Source: Bacillus thuringiensis (GTDB lineage: Bacteria; Bacillota; Bacilli; Bacillales; Bacillaceae_G). From it: a stretch of DNA of 64,000 nt. The translations under genes and the position numbers were made by a program. Positions 25,879 through 34,831 of this stretch are shown here, one piece after another (the first letter of the stretch is position 1; the number at the start of each line of letters is the position of its first letter). Location of the stretch: contig NZ_CP012102.1 in assembly GCF_001182785.1 (NCBI RefSeq), positions 28,086-92,085 of the forward strand. The letters run 5' to 3'. Below the pieces are notes generated by a model. It saw only the letters and a program-made list of their open reading frames with translations, did not search any database and was not told where the DNA came from.

Positions 25879-26802
25879 TTAATAAACTATTCTTATTTCT
25901 TTATATTTAGTTGTGTTATGGGAAATTTCACTTGAATTTTCGAAAACTATGCTTTTATATTCATCAATAGATAAGTTTTTATATTTATCTATTACAACAG
26001 CAAAAGCAGCAGCTACTTGAGGAGGAGCTAAGCTTGTGCCGTAGCTCAAAACCAACCCTTTAGGTATACCATTATAATTCGGATTATTTTTTAAAAATGA
26101 AGATTCTTTTCCATAAGTTATTATCATTTCAGAAAAAAGAATTTTATCATCTTTTGCTATCCATTCTCCAGAAGGAGCTATAATATTTACATTTTCCCCG
26201 TGATTGGTATAACTTGTTAAATCATTATGCTTATCAGAGCTACCAACGTTTATTACGTATTCAAGGTCACTAGGTAAGTGAATTATATGAGGATACTCGT
26301 CCATATTTAATCCGTTGTTACCAGCAGAAGCTACTATTAAAACATTGTTATTTCTCGCATAATTAATGGCCTTTTTAAAAGAATTAATTATAATTTGATC
26401 AGATTCAGTTTGGGAATTTTTATAAATTCCCAAACTTATATTAATAATATCAACACCATCGTCTACAGCAGCAATAATTGCTTTTACTAAATTCAAAGAA
26501 TTGGTAATCTCATTGTCCATAACTTTGTAAAATTTATAATTTGCACCTTTTATCAAATTGTCTAATATACCAAAAATCTGTGTTCCATGCCCAGTGTCAT
26601 CTTTGGTATATGCTGAAGAAACAAATGACCTTCCTTGCACTATTTTATCCTTCAAATAAGGATTAGTAATATCAATACCACTGTCTATGATGCCGATAGT
26701 TACTGTATCTTTTAAATGATAAGGTTCTTTATTTAATAAAATTTTTTTATAATTCCAATTAAATTCATTAAGTGTAGGGTCTAATATACCTTTTAATACC
26801 AT
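25879..26802 (-). CDS. lanP: LanP2: subtilisin-like protease without signal peptide
   Basis: A 307-aa S8 protease that begins almost at the catalytic domain. Asp is in 'VTIGIIDSGIDITNPYL', His in 'GHGTQIFGILDNL' and Ser in 'GTSLAPPQVAAAFAV'. ATG at 26802 has GGAG 9 bases upstream, and no signal peptide or propeptide can be added upstream because the LanM2 stop is 16 bases away. It should therefore act inside the cell, like the cytoplasmic LanP enzymes. The likely cut is after GVEAE in the locus-2 leaders. Confidence 0.8.
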   Translation of the reverse strand: MVLKGILDPTLNEFNWNYKKILLNKEPYHLKDTVTIGIIDSGIDITNPYLKDKIVQGRSFVSSAYTKDDTGHGTQIFGILDNLIKGANYKFYKVMDNEITNSLNLVKAIIAAVDDGVDIINISLGIYKNSQTESDQIIINSFKKAINYARNNNVLIVASAGNNGLNMDEYPHIIHLPSDLEYVINVGSSDKHNDLTSYTNHGENVNIIAPSGEWIAKDDKILFSEMIITYGKESSFLKNNPNYNGIPKGLVLSYGTSLAPPQVAAAFAVVIDKYKNLSIDEYKSIVFENSSEISHNTTKYKEIRIVY

Positions 26803-26818
26803 AAATAATCACTCCAAA

Positions 26819-29800
26819 TTATTTAAACTCACACGGAGTTTCAAAAAGTAAAATATTAGGTAATTTATTATCCAACAATCTAATTAATTGATATCCTACT
26901 CCTGAAACGCCAGTAAATAAGCCAAAAGAATCTCCTTTTAAGCCTGAGTATACATTATAGGTTTTTAATGTACGGTGCGTGTTAAACATTGATTTAATGA
27001 TATAATTAACTTCTTCTTCGTATTTTTGAGAACTTATTAAATTTTTATTTTTCATCTGAATTAATAATTCTAACAAAGCAGAATTTCCATGACATAGAGT
27101 ATTATTATTTTTCAATGAAATACTTTCATTGCAAAGATTTAGGAAATTAGAGGAATGATTATTGAAAGAAGAAATTCTTGAAATTTCTATACCTAAATCT
27201 CCTTTACACCATCCACTAAAAAATGTATTTTTCGCTTTTTCGCTCTTCCACTTATTATTAACTATATATGAATCTTCTTCTGCTACTATTTTCTCAATAT
27301 CATATGAAGTGAAAGATCCTATTAAACTATTAATGTAGTATAGAGAGCTATTACCATGTGCAAAACCAATAAATTCAGATTCTTTAAACTCTATTTTCTC
27401 AGCAATTTCAAGTGAAAAAGTAAGGTATTTCTCTATTTTCGTTATTTTATATAAAGCGTAATATACCGGAATCATATTAAGACTTCCATAAATCCAATCA
27501 CTATTTGATAAAATTGGTTTCTCCATTGCTTCATCAGCAAGAAGAATAGCTAAATCTAGGCTATTTTTTTCTTTCAATAAGGAATACTCTACCAATAAAG
27601 GATAAATCATACTGGTCTTACTGAAAAATGCATTGATCTTTGAATCATTTTCTGTATTCAATATTAAATTTGATATATATTTCCTATAAGTAAGGTTAGC
27701 TTTATTATTATTTAAATAATCATTTGCTACTAAAAAAATATAAACCCCTGATAAACCATTATATAATCCTTCTGATAGTGAAAGAACTTCAGTTTCAAAA
27801 CCATCGTTAATATCAAGAAATGTTAAAAAACTATCTTTTTCGCTAATAATTGCATTCTTTATAATATATTCATTTATTTCATTTATAAACCCACGGATAG
27901 CTTCTTCTGAAATTGAGTCCTGTTTATTCTGTGAATAATCCATATTTGTATAATTTTGGAATTTAAAATCCTGGAAAGTACTTTTTACAATATTTAATTG
28001 CTGTGAAATTGTATTTTTATTCAAATGCTTAATTTTTCTAATAACTATTTCTAAAGGAGTTTCTTTAAAAGAATTTTCTATTTTTTGGTTATCATTAGTA
28101 TATAAGTGTTTTTCACTGGTATTAATAAAGAATTGTGGTATATCACCTAACATCATTTCTTCAAATTCATATTTAGCGATTAATTTATTGTTATATGAGT
28201 ACGCCCAAAGATTATGCAAAACTTTTTCTCTTTCAATTGCATCCTGCATACAACTTGGATGATAAGAATATCTCAATAAATCTGTATATTTTTGAGTGGG
28301 TCTAACTATCTGTCGAACTTTAATATTTGCAAAATTTTTCTTTATATATATTTCAATTTCTTTTTTGTTTTGTTCTATTTTCTTTAAAAAATTTATAAAA
28401 CCTTCATATATATATTTTTTGTATTCTATATAAGGATAAATCTTGCCATTTTTAGTTGGAACATTATTACATTCATCTATATAAGATTCATCCCATTCAT
28501 ATCTCATTTCATCCGTGCTTGGATCTTTTATTACTAGAATATTAAAAGGGAATTTATGTCTACCAAAACTTAAACCGCTTAAATCAACCCCCTGATTAGG
28601 TTCCATTGAGCGCTCTTTCATAATTTTTATAGGCAACATACTAGTCCCAATTACAGATTCAGCTAATTCATTTCGAATAATACTTTTTAATTCTTGATCG
28701 TAGTATAAAGGAGCTGGCTCGTGGAAAAAAGTTTCCATATCTATAATTACTGGGTGGCTTTTATATGCAATGATATTCTCGTAATGGAAATCACTTCCAT
28801 TTATAATGTAAGCTAATCCTAATAAAGACCCATAATTTGTGTAAAAATCAGCAGCATCTTTAGACGATTCTAAATCCTCTTGTTCAACAAATTCTTCAAA
28901 TGCATACTTTTCTTTCACCAGTCTCCTTGGTATATAAAAATTACTCTCCATATGTTTATTTAAATACGACATAAATAAATCAATTTTTTTAGCAATTTCT
29001 AAGTTTTTAGGTTTATACACTATTTTTTGTTTATTTGGGAAATTCAAGATTGATACAGATTTTCCTCGATCATGAGTATCCCCCATCGCCATATTTATCG
29101 ATGTAATAACATTTTCTTTTATACCTAATTGGTTTTTAAATTCATAAAAATTTTCATCTAAACTATTGATTAGCAATTTAAAGTTTTCTTTAAAATAGTT
29201 GGTTCTTGTGATAATTATCTTTATTGCGTAGAGATAATTATTATAAAATTCTTTGATTTTCTTAACGTTTCCAAAGCGTATATTTAGATATGATTGAAAT
29301 CTTTGATATTTATCTTTTCCAGTTAATAAATTGGCTCTTTTATAATCATTCATATCAGATATAATAGTTTGATTCATTAAAGTCATAATTTCTGAAATGT
29401 AAGCGTCTGTCACATTAATTAAGAATTCTTCTTCAAATGAAAAATATTCATTTTTTTGAGTGGTATCATATATGAATTTTTTGACATCCTGAATCAAAAA
29501 ACGAGCAGAGTAGTCTATCGTTTTTTTTGAATCTTCGAGTAAATAAGTTTCTTCATATTTATCTATGTATGTATAAAACTCTTGAATCCATGGATAGTCT
29601 TTATAAGAAAAACTTTCACATAAACCTGACTTCACGTCACCAATGCCAGCTGTAAATGTATCGTAATTAGAATATTGTTGAGAAATCATAGCATCTATAT
29701 CTTTTTCTTTTAATAATGTTTTTCTTGAAAACCAGTTGCTGGTTTTGATTTCATTAGGACATACTAAGTTATTCTCAGCTCTTTCATTTATAGTTAAGGA

Positions 29801-29821
29801 TTTAATAAAATTATTTTCCAT
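26819..29821 (-). CDS. lanM: LanM2: class II lanthipeptide synthetase
   Basis: 1000 aa from ATG at 29821 (GGAGG, 5-base spacing); an in-frame TTG 12 bases upstream is less likely because it overlaps that site. Dehydratase signatures are 'GDTHDRGKSVSILNF', 'KIVYKPKNL' and 'FHYENIIAYKSHPVIIDME'. The cyclase zinc ligands are in 'FSGWCKGDLGIE' (Cys) and 'NTLCHGNSALLEL' (Cys-His). It is clearly diverged from LanM1 in the same window, which fits the different precursors. It probably modifies both alternating locus-2 peptide types, as CylM does. Confidence 0.9.
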   Translation of the reverse strand: MENNFIKSLTINERAENNLVCPNEIKTSNWFSRKTLLKEKDIDAMISQQYSNYDTFTAGIGDVKSGLCESFSYKDYPWIQEFYTYIDKYEETYLLEDSKKTIDYSARFLIQDVKKFIYDTTQKNEYFSFEEEFLINVTDAYISEIMTLMNQTIISDMNDYKRANLLTGKDKYQRFQSYLNIRFGNVKKIKEFYNNYLYAIKIIITRTNYFKENFKLLINSLDENFYEFKNQLGIKENVITSINMAMGDTHDRGKSVSILNFPNKQKIVYKPKNLEIAKKIDLFMSYLNKHMESNFYIPRRLVKEKYAFEEFVEQEDLESSKDAADFYTNYGSLLGLAYIINGSDFHYENIIAYKSHPVIIDMETFFHEPAPLYYDQELKSIIRNELAESVIGTSMLPIKIMKERSMEPNQGVDLSGLSFGRHKFPFNILVIKDPSTDEMRYEWDESYIDECNNVPTKNGKIYPYIEYKKYIYEGFINFLKKIEQNKKEIEIYIKKNFANIKVRQIVRPTQKYTDLLRYSYHPSCMQDAIEREKVLHNLWAYSYNNKLIAKYEFEEMMLGDIPQFFINTSEKHLYTNDNQKIENSFKETPLEIVIRKIKHLNKNTISQQLNIVKSTFQDFKFQNYTNMDYSQNKQDSISEEAIRGFINEINEYIIKNAIISEKDSFLTFLDINDGFETEVLSLSEGLYNGLSGVYIFLVANDYLNNNKANLTYRKYISNLILNTENDSKINAFFSKTSMIYPLLVEYSLLKEKNSLDLAILLADEAMEKPILSNSDWIYGSLNMIPVYYALYKITKIEKYLTFSLEIAEKIEFKESEFIGFAHGNSSLYYINSLIGSFTSYDIEKIVAEEDSYIVNNKWKSEKAKNTFFSGWCKGDLGIEISRISSFNNHSSNFLNLCNESISLKNNNTLCHGNSALLELLIQMKNKNLISSQKYEEEVNYIIKSMFNTHRTLKTYNVYSGLKGDSFGLFTGVSGVGYQLIRLLDNKLPNILLFETPCEFK

Positions 29822-29840
29822 GTTAACCTCCAAAATATAA

Positions 29841-29867
29841 AATGGTAGCGCAGATCACACTACCATT
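29841..29867 (-). terminator. Hairpin between precursor array and lanM2
   Basis: AATGGTAG / CTACCATT stem followed on the minus strand by TTATATTTT. Likely a leaky terminator giving precursor excess. Confidence 0.6.
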
Positions 29868-29889
29868 AATCAATATTTTTATAAGACTT

Positions 29890-30063
29890 TTAACATTGTA
29901 CTGCAGATGCAAATAAACCGACGCCAGCACCAATACAGAAAGCAGAACTTGTAGTTGTAGGGCTAATTTCAGCCTCAACACCAGTATCATCTTGTAAAGC
30001 GTACATTTCTTCTAAAGAAAGATCTTCAAATGAAGGTACAACTTCTTTATTGTTAGTAAACAT
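29890..30063 (-). CDS. lanA: Locus-2 precursor, type S (copy 1)
   Basis: 57 aa, MFTNNKEVVPSFEDLSL...; the core ends GAGVGLFASAVQC. The ATG at 30063 is preferred; an upstream in-frame ATG overlaps the GGAGG ribosome site and is missing in another copy. 'VVPSFEDLSLEEM' matches the cytolysin leader motif VVPSFEELSVEEM, and the core resembles the cytolysin small subunit. The leader ends QDDTGVEAE without a GG/GA/GS peptidase site. Differs from the other two type S copies by Q for K near the end. Confidence 0.85.
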   Translation of the reverse strand: MFTNNKEVVPSFEDLSLEEMYALQDDTGVEAEISPTTTSSAFCIGAGVGLFASAVQC

Positions 30064-30115
30064 ATTAAAAACCTCCTCTATCATATTCTAGTTCTAATGA
30101 AAATAAATTCATTAC

Positions 30116-30295
30116 TTAACATTTTTTAATAGTTAAAGTCGTTAGAGCGCCTAAACCAGCACCAACACAAAATGCAGAGCTTGTAGTAGAAGGTGAGATT
30201 TCAGCCTCAACACCAGTATCATCTTGTAAAGCATACATTTCTTCTAAAGAAAGATCTTCAAATGAAGGTACAACTTCTTTATTGTTAGTAAACAT
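30116..30295 (-). CDS. lanA: Locus-2 precursor, type L (copy 1)
   Basis: 59 aa, same leader as type S, core ISPSTTSSAFCVGAGLGA followed by LTTLTIKKC. Two cysteines and up to eight Ser/Thr before or between them. Ribosome site AGGAGG. Type S and type L genes share leader and 5' flank but have different cores after the first Cys, so they are probably the two parts of one two-component product. Confidence 0.85.
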   Translation of the reverse strand: MFTNNKEVVPSFEDLSLEEMYALQDDTGVEAEISPSTTSSAFCVGAGLGALTTLTIKKC

Positions 30296-30347
30296 ATTAA
30301 AAACCTCCTCTATCATATTCTAGTTCTAATGAAAATAAATTCATTAC

Positions 30348-30527
30348 TTAACATTTTTTAATAGTTAAAGTCGTTAGAGCGCCTAAACCAGCACCAACAC
30401 AAAATGCAGAGCTTGTAGTAGAAGGTGAGATTTCAGCCTCAACACCAGTATCATCTTGTAAAGCATACATTTCTTCTAAAGAAAGATCTTCAAATGAAGG
30501 TACAACCTCTTTATTGTTAGTAAACAT
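30348..30527 (-). CDS. lanA: Locus-2 precursor, type L (copy 2)
   Basis: Encodes the same 59-aa peptide as copy 1. Too short for most gene finders, but it has the same AGGAGG site and stop position. A very recent duplicate (unit spacing 232 bases). Confidence 0.8.
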   Translation of the reverse strand: MFTNNKEVVPSFEDLSLEEMYALQDDTGVEAEISPSTTSSAFCVGAGLGALTTLTIKKC

Positions 30528-30579
30528 ATTAAAAACCTCCTATGTAATATTTTAGTTATAATAAAAATAAATTCATTAT

Positions 30580-30660
30580 TTAGCATTTTTTAGAAGTTAA
30601 AGTCATTAGAACGCCTAAACCAATAAAAAATACAGATTTTGTAGTAGATGATATTTTATA
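30580..30660 (-). pseudogene. Decayed type L precursor, core only
   Basis: The minus strand encodes SSTTKSVFFIGLGVLMTL then TSKKC and a stop, clearly a type L core. The leader, start codon and first Cys are gone, and it is fused to the 3' flank of the next type S gene. Confidence 0.65.
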
Positions 30661-30666
30661 AAACTT

Positions 30667-30840
30667 TTAGCATTTTACTGCAGATGCAAATAAACCAACA
30701 CCAGCACCAATACAGAAAGCAGAACTTGTAGTTGTAGGGCTAATTTCAGCCTCAACACCAGTATCATCTTGTAAAGCGTACATTTCTTCTAAAGAAAGAT
30801 CTTCAAATGAAGGTACAACTTCTTTATTGTTAGTAAACAT
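30667..30840 (-). CDS. lanA: Locus-2 precursor, type S (copy 2)
   Basis: 57 aa, core ending LFASAVKC. The upstream in-frame ATG seen in other copies is ATA here, which shows that the ATG before FTNNKEVV is the real start for the whole family. Confidence 0.8.
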   Translation of the reverse strand: MFTNNKEVVPSFEDLSLEEMYALQDDTGVEAEISPTTTSSAFCIGAGVGLFASAVKC

Positions 30841-30888
30841 ATTAAAAACCTCCTCTATTATATTTTGGTTTTAATGAAAATAAATTCA

Positions 30889-30970
30889 TTATTTAGCATT
30901 TTTTAGAAGTTAAAGTCATTAAAACGCCTAAACCTACACCAATAAAAATGCAGAGCTTGTAGTAGATGAT
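30889..30970 (-). pseudogene. Second decayed type L precursor
   Basis: Reads SSTTSSAFLLV then a stop; a shift restores GVGLGVLMTLTSKKC. The leader is missing. Same position relative to a type S gene as the first decayed copy, so the [dead L + S] unit was itself duplicated. Confidence 0.6.
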
Positions 30971-30985
30971 ATTTTTATAAGACTT

Positions 30986-31159
30986 TTAGCATTTTACTGC
31001 AGATGCAAATAAACCAACACCAGCACCAATACAGAAAGCAGAACTTGTAGTTGTAGGGCTAATTTCAGCCTCAACACCAGTATCATCTTGTAAAGCGTAC
31101 ATTTCTTCTAAAGAAAGATCTTCAAATGAAGGTACAACTTCTTTATTGTTAGTAAACAT
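30986..31159 (-). CDS. lanA: Locus-2 precursor, type S (copy 3)
   Basis: 57 aa, identical to type S copy 2. Ribosome site AGGAGG. Confidence 0.85.
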   Translation of the reverse strand: MFTNNKEVVPSFEDLSLEEMYALQDDTGVEAEISPTTTSSAFCIGAGVGLFASAVKC

Positions 31160-31211
31160 ATTAAAAACCTCCTCTATCATATTCTAGTTCTAATGAAAAT
31201 AAATTCATTAC

Positions 31212-31397
31212 TTAACATTTTTTAATAGTTAAAGTCGTTAGAGCGCCTAAACCAGCACCAACACAAAATGCAGAGCTTGTAGTAGAAGGTGAGATTTCAG
31301 CCTCAACACCAGTATCATCTTGTAAGGCATTCATTTCTTCTAAAGAAAGATCTTCAAATGAAGGAACCACAGAGCGTTTTTCTTTGTTTTCAAACAT
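31212..31397 (-). CDS. lanA: Locus-2 precursor, type L (copy 3, first in operon)
   Basis: 61 aa. Its leader start (MFENKEKRSVVPSFED) differs from all other copies, and it has its own ribosome site GGAGGTGAAAG. The core is identical to the other type L genes. It is first after the promoter and is probably the ancestral type L gene, from which the others arose with the type S leader start. Confidence 0.85.
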   Translation of the reverse strand: MFENKEKRSVVPSFEDLSLEEMNALQDDTGVEAEISPSTTSSAFCVGAGLGALTTLTIKKC

Positions 31398-31577
31398 ATC
31401 TTTCACCTCCTTGCAATAATTTCCACTTAATGATATAACAGAAATATTCAAAAAACAATATATTTTGGTAAAAAAAGAATAATTTTATATTATTTGTTAA
31501 AATAAAAAACATATTTATTATAAATATGTTAGTATTGTAATGTAAAAATAACAGAAATATACAAGGAGTTGAAAAAA
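31398..31577. promoter_or_regulatory. Divergent promoter region of locus 2
   Basis: A 180-base A/T-rich gap between the precursor array and the rightward genes. It contains a perfect palindrome of 11-base arms with a 1-base centre (31508-31530, AACATATTTAT / ATAAATATGTT), and the string ATAACAGAAATAT occurs twice (about 31435 and 31547). These are candidate sites for the CylR2-like protein at 34.6 kb. Confidence 0.45.
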
Positions 31578-31742
31578 ATGGATTCTAAAGTTTTATTATT
31601 ATCACTGGTGATTTTCATTGTGTGCATGATTTTATATGTTTCTTTAAACAAAGTATTGAAAGAAAAGAAACCTTTGAAATCATTGTTAGAACTTTTAATA
31701 GGTATTAGCCTAGTAGTTTCTTTAGTTTATCTTTTTCTTTAA
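31578..31742 (+). CDS. Small membrane protein, 54 aa, possible immunity peptide
   Basis: ATG at 31578 with AAGGAG 10 bases upstream. Two hydrophobic stretches: 'KVLLLSLVIFIVCMILYV' and 'LLIGISLVVSLVYLFL' separated by a lysine-rich turn. First gene of the rightward transcript of locus 2, 32 bases before the exporter. Size and position fit a lantibiotic immunity peptide, but there is no recognisable family. Confidence 0.6.
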   Translation: MDSKVLLLSLVIFIVCMILYVSLNKVLKEKKPLKSLLELLIGISLVVSLVYLFL

Positions 31743-31774
31743 ATTTAAAAATGATATTTTAAGAAGGTGATTTT

Positions 31775-33532
31775 ATGGACAACAAGAATTCTCTAATGCA
31801 ACTAATTAAAAAAATTGAATGGCCTAAAAGATTAATTATTCTTTCTATTATTATATCTTCACTTAGCAGTCTTGTAGGCTTATTTATTCCTTTTTATACA
31901 GGGAAGTTAGTAGATGGATTTTCTGAAGATATATTAAACTCGAAATTCATAACTTTATTTGTAATAGTTTTCTTATTAAATGCTCTTTTAGGAGGGCTTG
32001 GTCTTTATCTATTGAGCAAAGTTGGAGAACAGTTTATTTATTCAATTAGGAAAACTTTGACTAATCATATCTTACATTTAAAACTTTCATTCTTTGACAA
32101 TACTGAGAGTGGTAATATAATCAGTAGAGTTACCGATGATACAAATGTAGTTAACAATTTTCTAACTCAAAAATTCCCCAGTGTACTACCATCCCTGATT
32201 TCTTTAATCGGATCTTTAATAATGTTATTAATTTTGGATTGGAAAACTACAATTCTTACACTTGTATTAATTCCAATAATGTTTTTAATAATGACTCCTT
32301 TATCTAAAATCGTTCAAAAAGTATCGTTTAAGAATCAAAATGAAATGGCAGATTTTAATGGGAACTTTAACAGGGTTCTAAATGAAATTCGTTTAGTAAA
32401 AACATCAGTCACAGAAGAAAAAGAATTCGCTAAAATTTCTGATAATCTAAATAATATTTTTCTATTAGGATTACAAAAAGCAAAGATTTTTTCCGTTATT
32501 CAACCTATATCAGGCTTATTGATATTATTAACAATTGGATGTATCCTTGGCTTTGGAGGAGTGAGGGTTTCTACGGATGAAATTACTACTGGTGTTCTAA
32601 TTTCAATGATTTTTTATGTAATACAATTAACTGGGCCATTGGCTAATTTATCAGCAGTTTTAACAGAATATCAAGAGGCAAATGGGGCAAGTACTAGAAT
32701 AGCAGATATCTTAAAAATAGAAAAAGAGGAATACGAAAATGAAATTAACAACACTTCTATTGAACCAATGACCTCTTTTACAGATTTAAATATTAAGTTT
32801 GAAAATATACAGTCCAGTTATTCTGAAGAGAAGGTTTTAAAGAACATTTCATTTGAAATTCCGCATAATAAAACTACCGCTATAGTTGGACCTTCTGGAT
32901 CTGGCAAAACAACTATTCTTAATTTATTAGAAAGATTATACCCTATAGAAGGAGGAGATATAAAAATTGGAAACCAATCTATATATGATTTTCCATTAAA
33001 CGTTTGGAGAAATCAATTAGGTTATGTAATGCAAAATAATACACTAATGAATGGAACAATAAGAGAAAATATTTTATATGGAATTACTCAAAATGTATCA
33101 GATGAAAAGTTAATTTATTACTCGAAATTGGCGAATTGTTATGATTTTATTATGGATTTAGAAAATCAATTTGATACTCAAGTCGGGGAAAGAGGGCTGA
33201 AACTATCAGTTGGTCAAGCCCAAAGAATTAATATCGCTCGTAACTTTATAAAAAACCCTCATATTTTATTGTTAGATGAAGCAACTGCTAGTTTAGATAG
33301 CGAAAGTGAGCAAAAGATTCATGATTCATTAAATAATTTATTAAGTAATAAAACTACAATTATAATTGCTCATAGACTTTCTACTATCAGGAATGCAGAT
33401 AATATTATTTTTTTAGAAAATGGAAAAATAACTGGTCAAGGAACGCACGAAGAATTGATGTTGTCTCATAAGAAGTATAATTATTTTGTTAATCTTCAAG
33501 ATTCATCAAATGAATTATCTTCAGTTAATTAA
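31775..33532 (+). CDS. ABC exporter without peptidase domain
   Basis: 585 aa: six membrane helices (residues about 20-300) then ATPase with Walker A 'IVGPSGSGKTTILNL', signature 'LSVGQAQRINIARNF' and Walker B 'LLLDEATASLDSES'. It starts directly with the membrane domain, so the C39 domain present in LanT of locus 1 is absent. It probably exports the modified peptides of locus 2, either already cleaved by the cytoplasmic subtilase or with leader attached. A role in self-resistance is the alternative. Confidence 0.8.
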   Translation: MDNKNSLMQLIKKIEWPKRLIILSIIISSLSSLVGLFIPFYTGKLVDGFSEDILNSKFITLFVIVFLLNALLGGLGLYLLSKVGEQFIYSIRKTLTNHILHLKLSFFDNTESGNIISRVTDDTNVVNNFLTQKFPSVLPSLISLIGSLIMLLILDWKTTILTLVLIPIMFLIMTPLSKIVQKVSFKNQNEMADFNGNFNRVLNEIRLVKTSVTEEKEFAKISDNLNNIFLLGLQKAKIFSVIQPISGLLILLTIGCILGFGGVRVSTDEITTGVLISMIFYVIQLTGPLANLSAVLTEYQEANGASTRIADILKIEKEEYENEINNTSIEPMTSFTDLNIKFENIQSSYSEEKVLKNISFEIPHNKTTAIVGPSGSGKTTILNLLERLYPIEGGDIKIGNQSIYDFPLNVWRNQLGYVMQNNTLMNGTIRENILYGITQNVSDEKLIYYSKLANCYDFIMDLENQFDTQVGERGLKLSVGQAQRINIARNFIKNPHILLLDEATASLDSESEQKIHDSLNNLLSNKTTIIIAHRLSTIRNADNIIFLENGKITGQGTHEELMLSHKKYNYFVNLQDSSNELSSVN

Positions 33533-33710
33533 TTCATTATTAATATAGGCGAAACATTTATATAGAGTGGTTGGGATAATTCACGATATTCAGCTGAATC
33601 CTTCTTTTTTGAAAATATATAATAATGCTGTAATGAGCTATGTATCCTAAGACATCTAAAATGTCCAAGGAATATTTTAATGTAAAATCTTTAATAAATA
33701 AATAAAGACA

Positions 33711-33757
33711 AACCTCTGTATATTGAACAATATTTATGTCAAATACGGAGGTTTTTT
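33711..33757 (+). terminator. Terminator downstream of the locus-2 exporter
   Basis: Stem acctctgtat / atacggaggt followed by TTTTTT. The 790 bases after it (33758-34549) contain no gene I can support; the sequence is A/T-rich with short eroded frames. Confidence 0.65.
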
Positions 33758-34549
33758 ATTATGGAATAAATATTCGTTAATTTTTCGGGATATAATTATT
33801 AAAAACATAAACTATGGGAATTAAGAGTAGTTGCCAAAAAAAGTGCAACCACACATATATATAAATGTTCATTAATGCTAATTAAAAGAACTATTACTGA
33901 GTTCTATATCATTATGTAGGGTAATCACTAAAAATTAGAATTATGGAAGATTATTTATAAGCTATAAGAGTATTGATTACAATCAACTTGTGTGTAAGCA
34001 CCCCTTTGAGAAAAAAGAAACAACAATTGATTTAACAACCAATGTCTAATCATGGATTTTCGGACACAAAAAGAGTATTCCATCTTGATTTTAGAAACAC
34101 TTTATATTATTTAATTACGCGTCTCAGCAAATCCGAAGTGCTGATTGTATATGAGATGAGTTATTTTCCTTTCGATGAGCTAGCAGTAAATGTCTTCTTT
34201 TAAATTGTATCGAAACGATATTAGAAAATTCATTTATCCTAACGTTTGATAAATCATATATAGAATGAGGATGCATATTTGGAGATGATGTTTTAGCAAC
34301 TACGATTCTAAATCGCTTTTTACATCATTCCATAACGTTCAACATTAAAGGTGAATCATATCGTATGAAAGAAAAGAAAAAAACCGGTATTTAACCAGCC
34401 AATCATTTATCTATTTAATTATAAAATGAGAAATTTTATTCAGATATTATCGGAAATTTAAATTGATTAAAAAATTATTTAAAGTGAGAAGAAGAGTAAA
34501 TTTATATATAATCAAATGAGTTCGTATGTATATAAATATGAGTTATAGT

Positions 34550-34584
34550 ACATTTCGACAAATACAGTTGTCAAAATGAAATGT
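34550..34584. promoter_or_regulatory. Inverted repeat before the CylR2-like gene
   Basis: ACATTTC-GACAA ... TTGTC-AAAAT-GAAATGT, 40 bases before the start codon. CylR2 of the cytolysin system binds a short inverted repeat in its promoter, so autoregulation is plausible. Confidence 0.45.
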
Positions 34585-34624
34585 TTAGTTTACAATTTAA
34601 TTAAAATATAAAAGGAGAACAAAT

Positions 34625-34831
34625 ATGAGGAATCGAATTAAAGAACTTCGAGCAAGATATAATATTAATCAGACGCAACTTGCTCAGAAGGCAATGGTTT
34701 CAAGGCAAACTATTTCTTTAATAGAAAGAAATGAACTTATACCATCTTTATTAACAGCAGTAAAAATTAGCAAAGTGTTTGATCAATCAATTGAAGAAGT
34801 ATTTCTATTTGAGGAGGAAGAGTTATATTGA
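34625..34831 (+). CDS. CylR2-like XRE regulator
   Basis: A 68-aa single-domain HTH ('LRARYNINQTQLAQKAM', 'VSRQTISLIERNELIPS') with AAAGGAG before the ATG. CylR2, the repressor of cytolysin, is 66 aa and has the same VSRQTI...IE core and the same kind of short C-terminal strand (SIEEVFLFEEE). The gene overlaps a membrane-protein gene by 4 bases, matching the cylR2-cylR1 pairing. It is the natural candidate regulator of locus 2. Confidence 0.75.
   Translation: MRNRIKELRARYNINQTQLAQKAMVSRQTISLIERNELIPSLLTAVKISKVFDQSIEEVFLFEEEELY

Noticed and set aside
30084..31451. Longer N-termini (MIEEVFN...) for the locus-2 precursors
   Set aside because: The extension overlaps the GGAGG ribosome site and its ATG is ATA in one copy that is otherwise intact.
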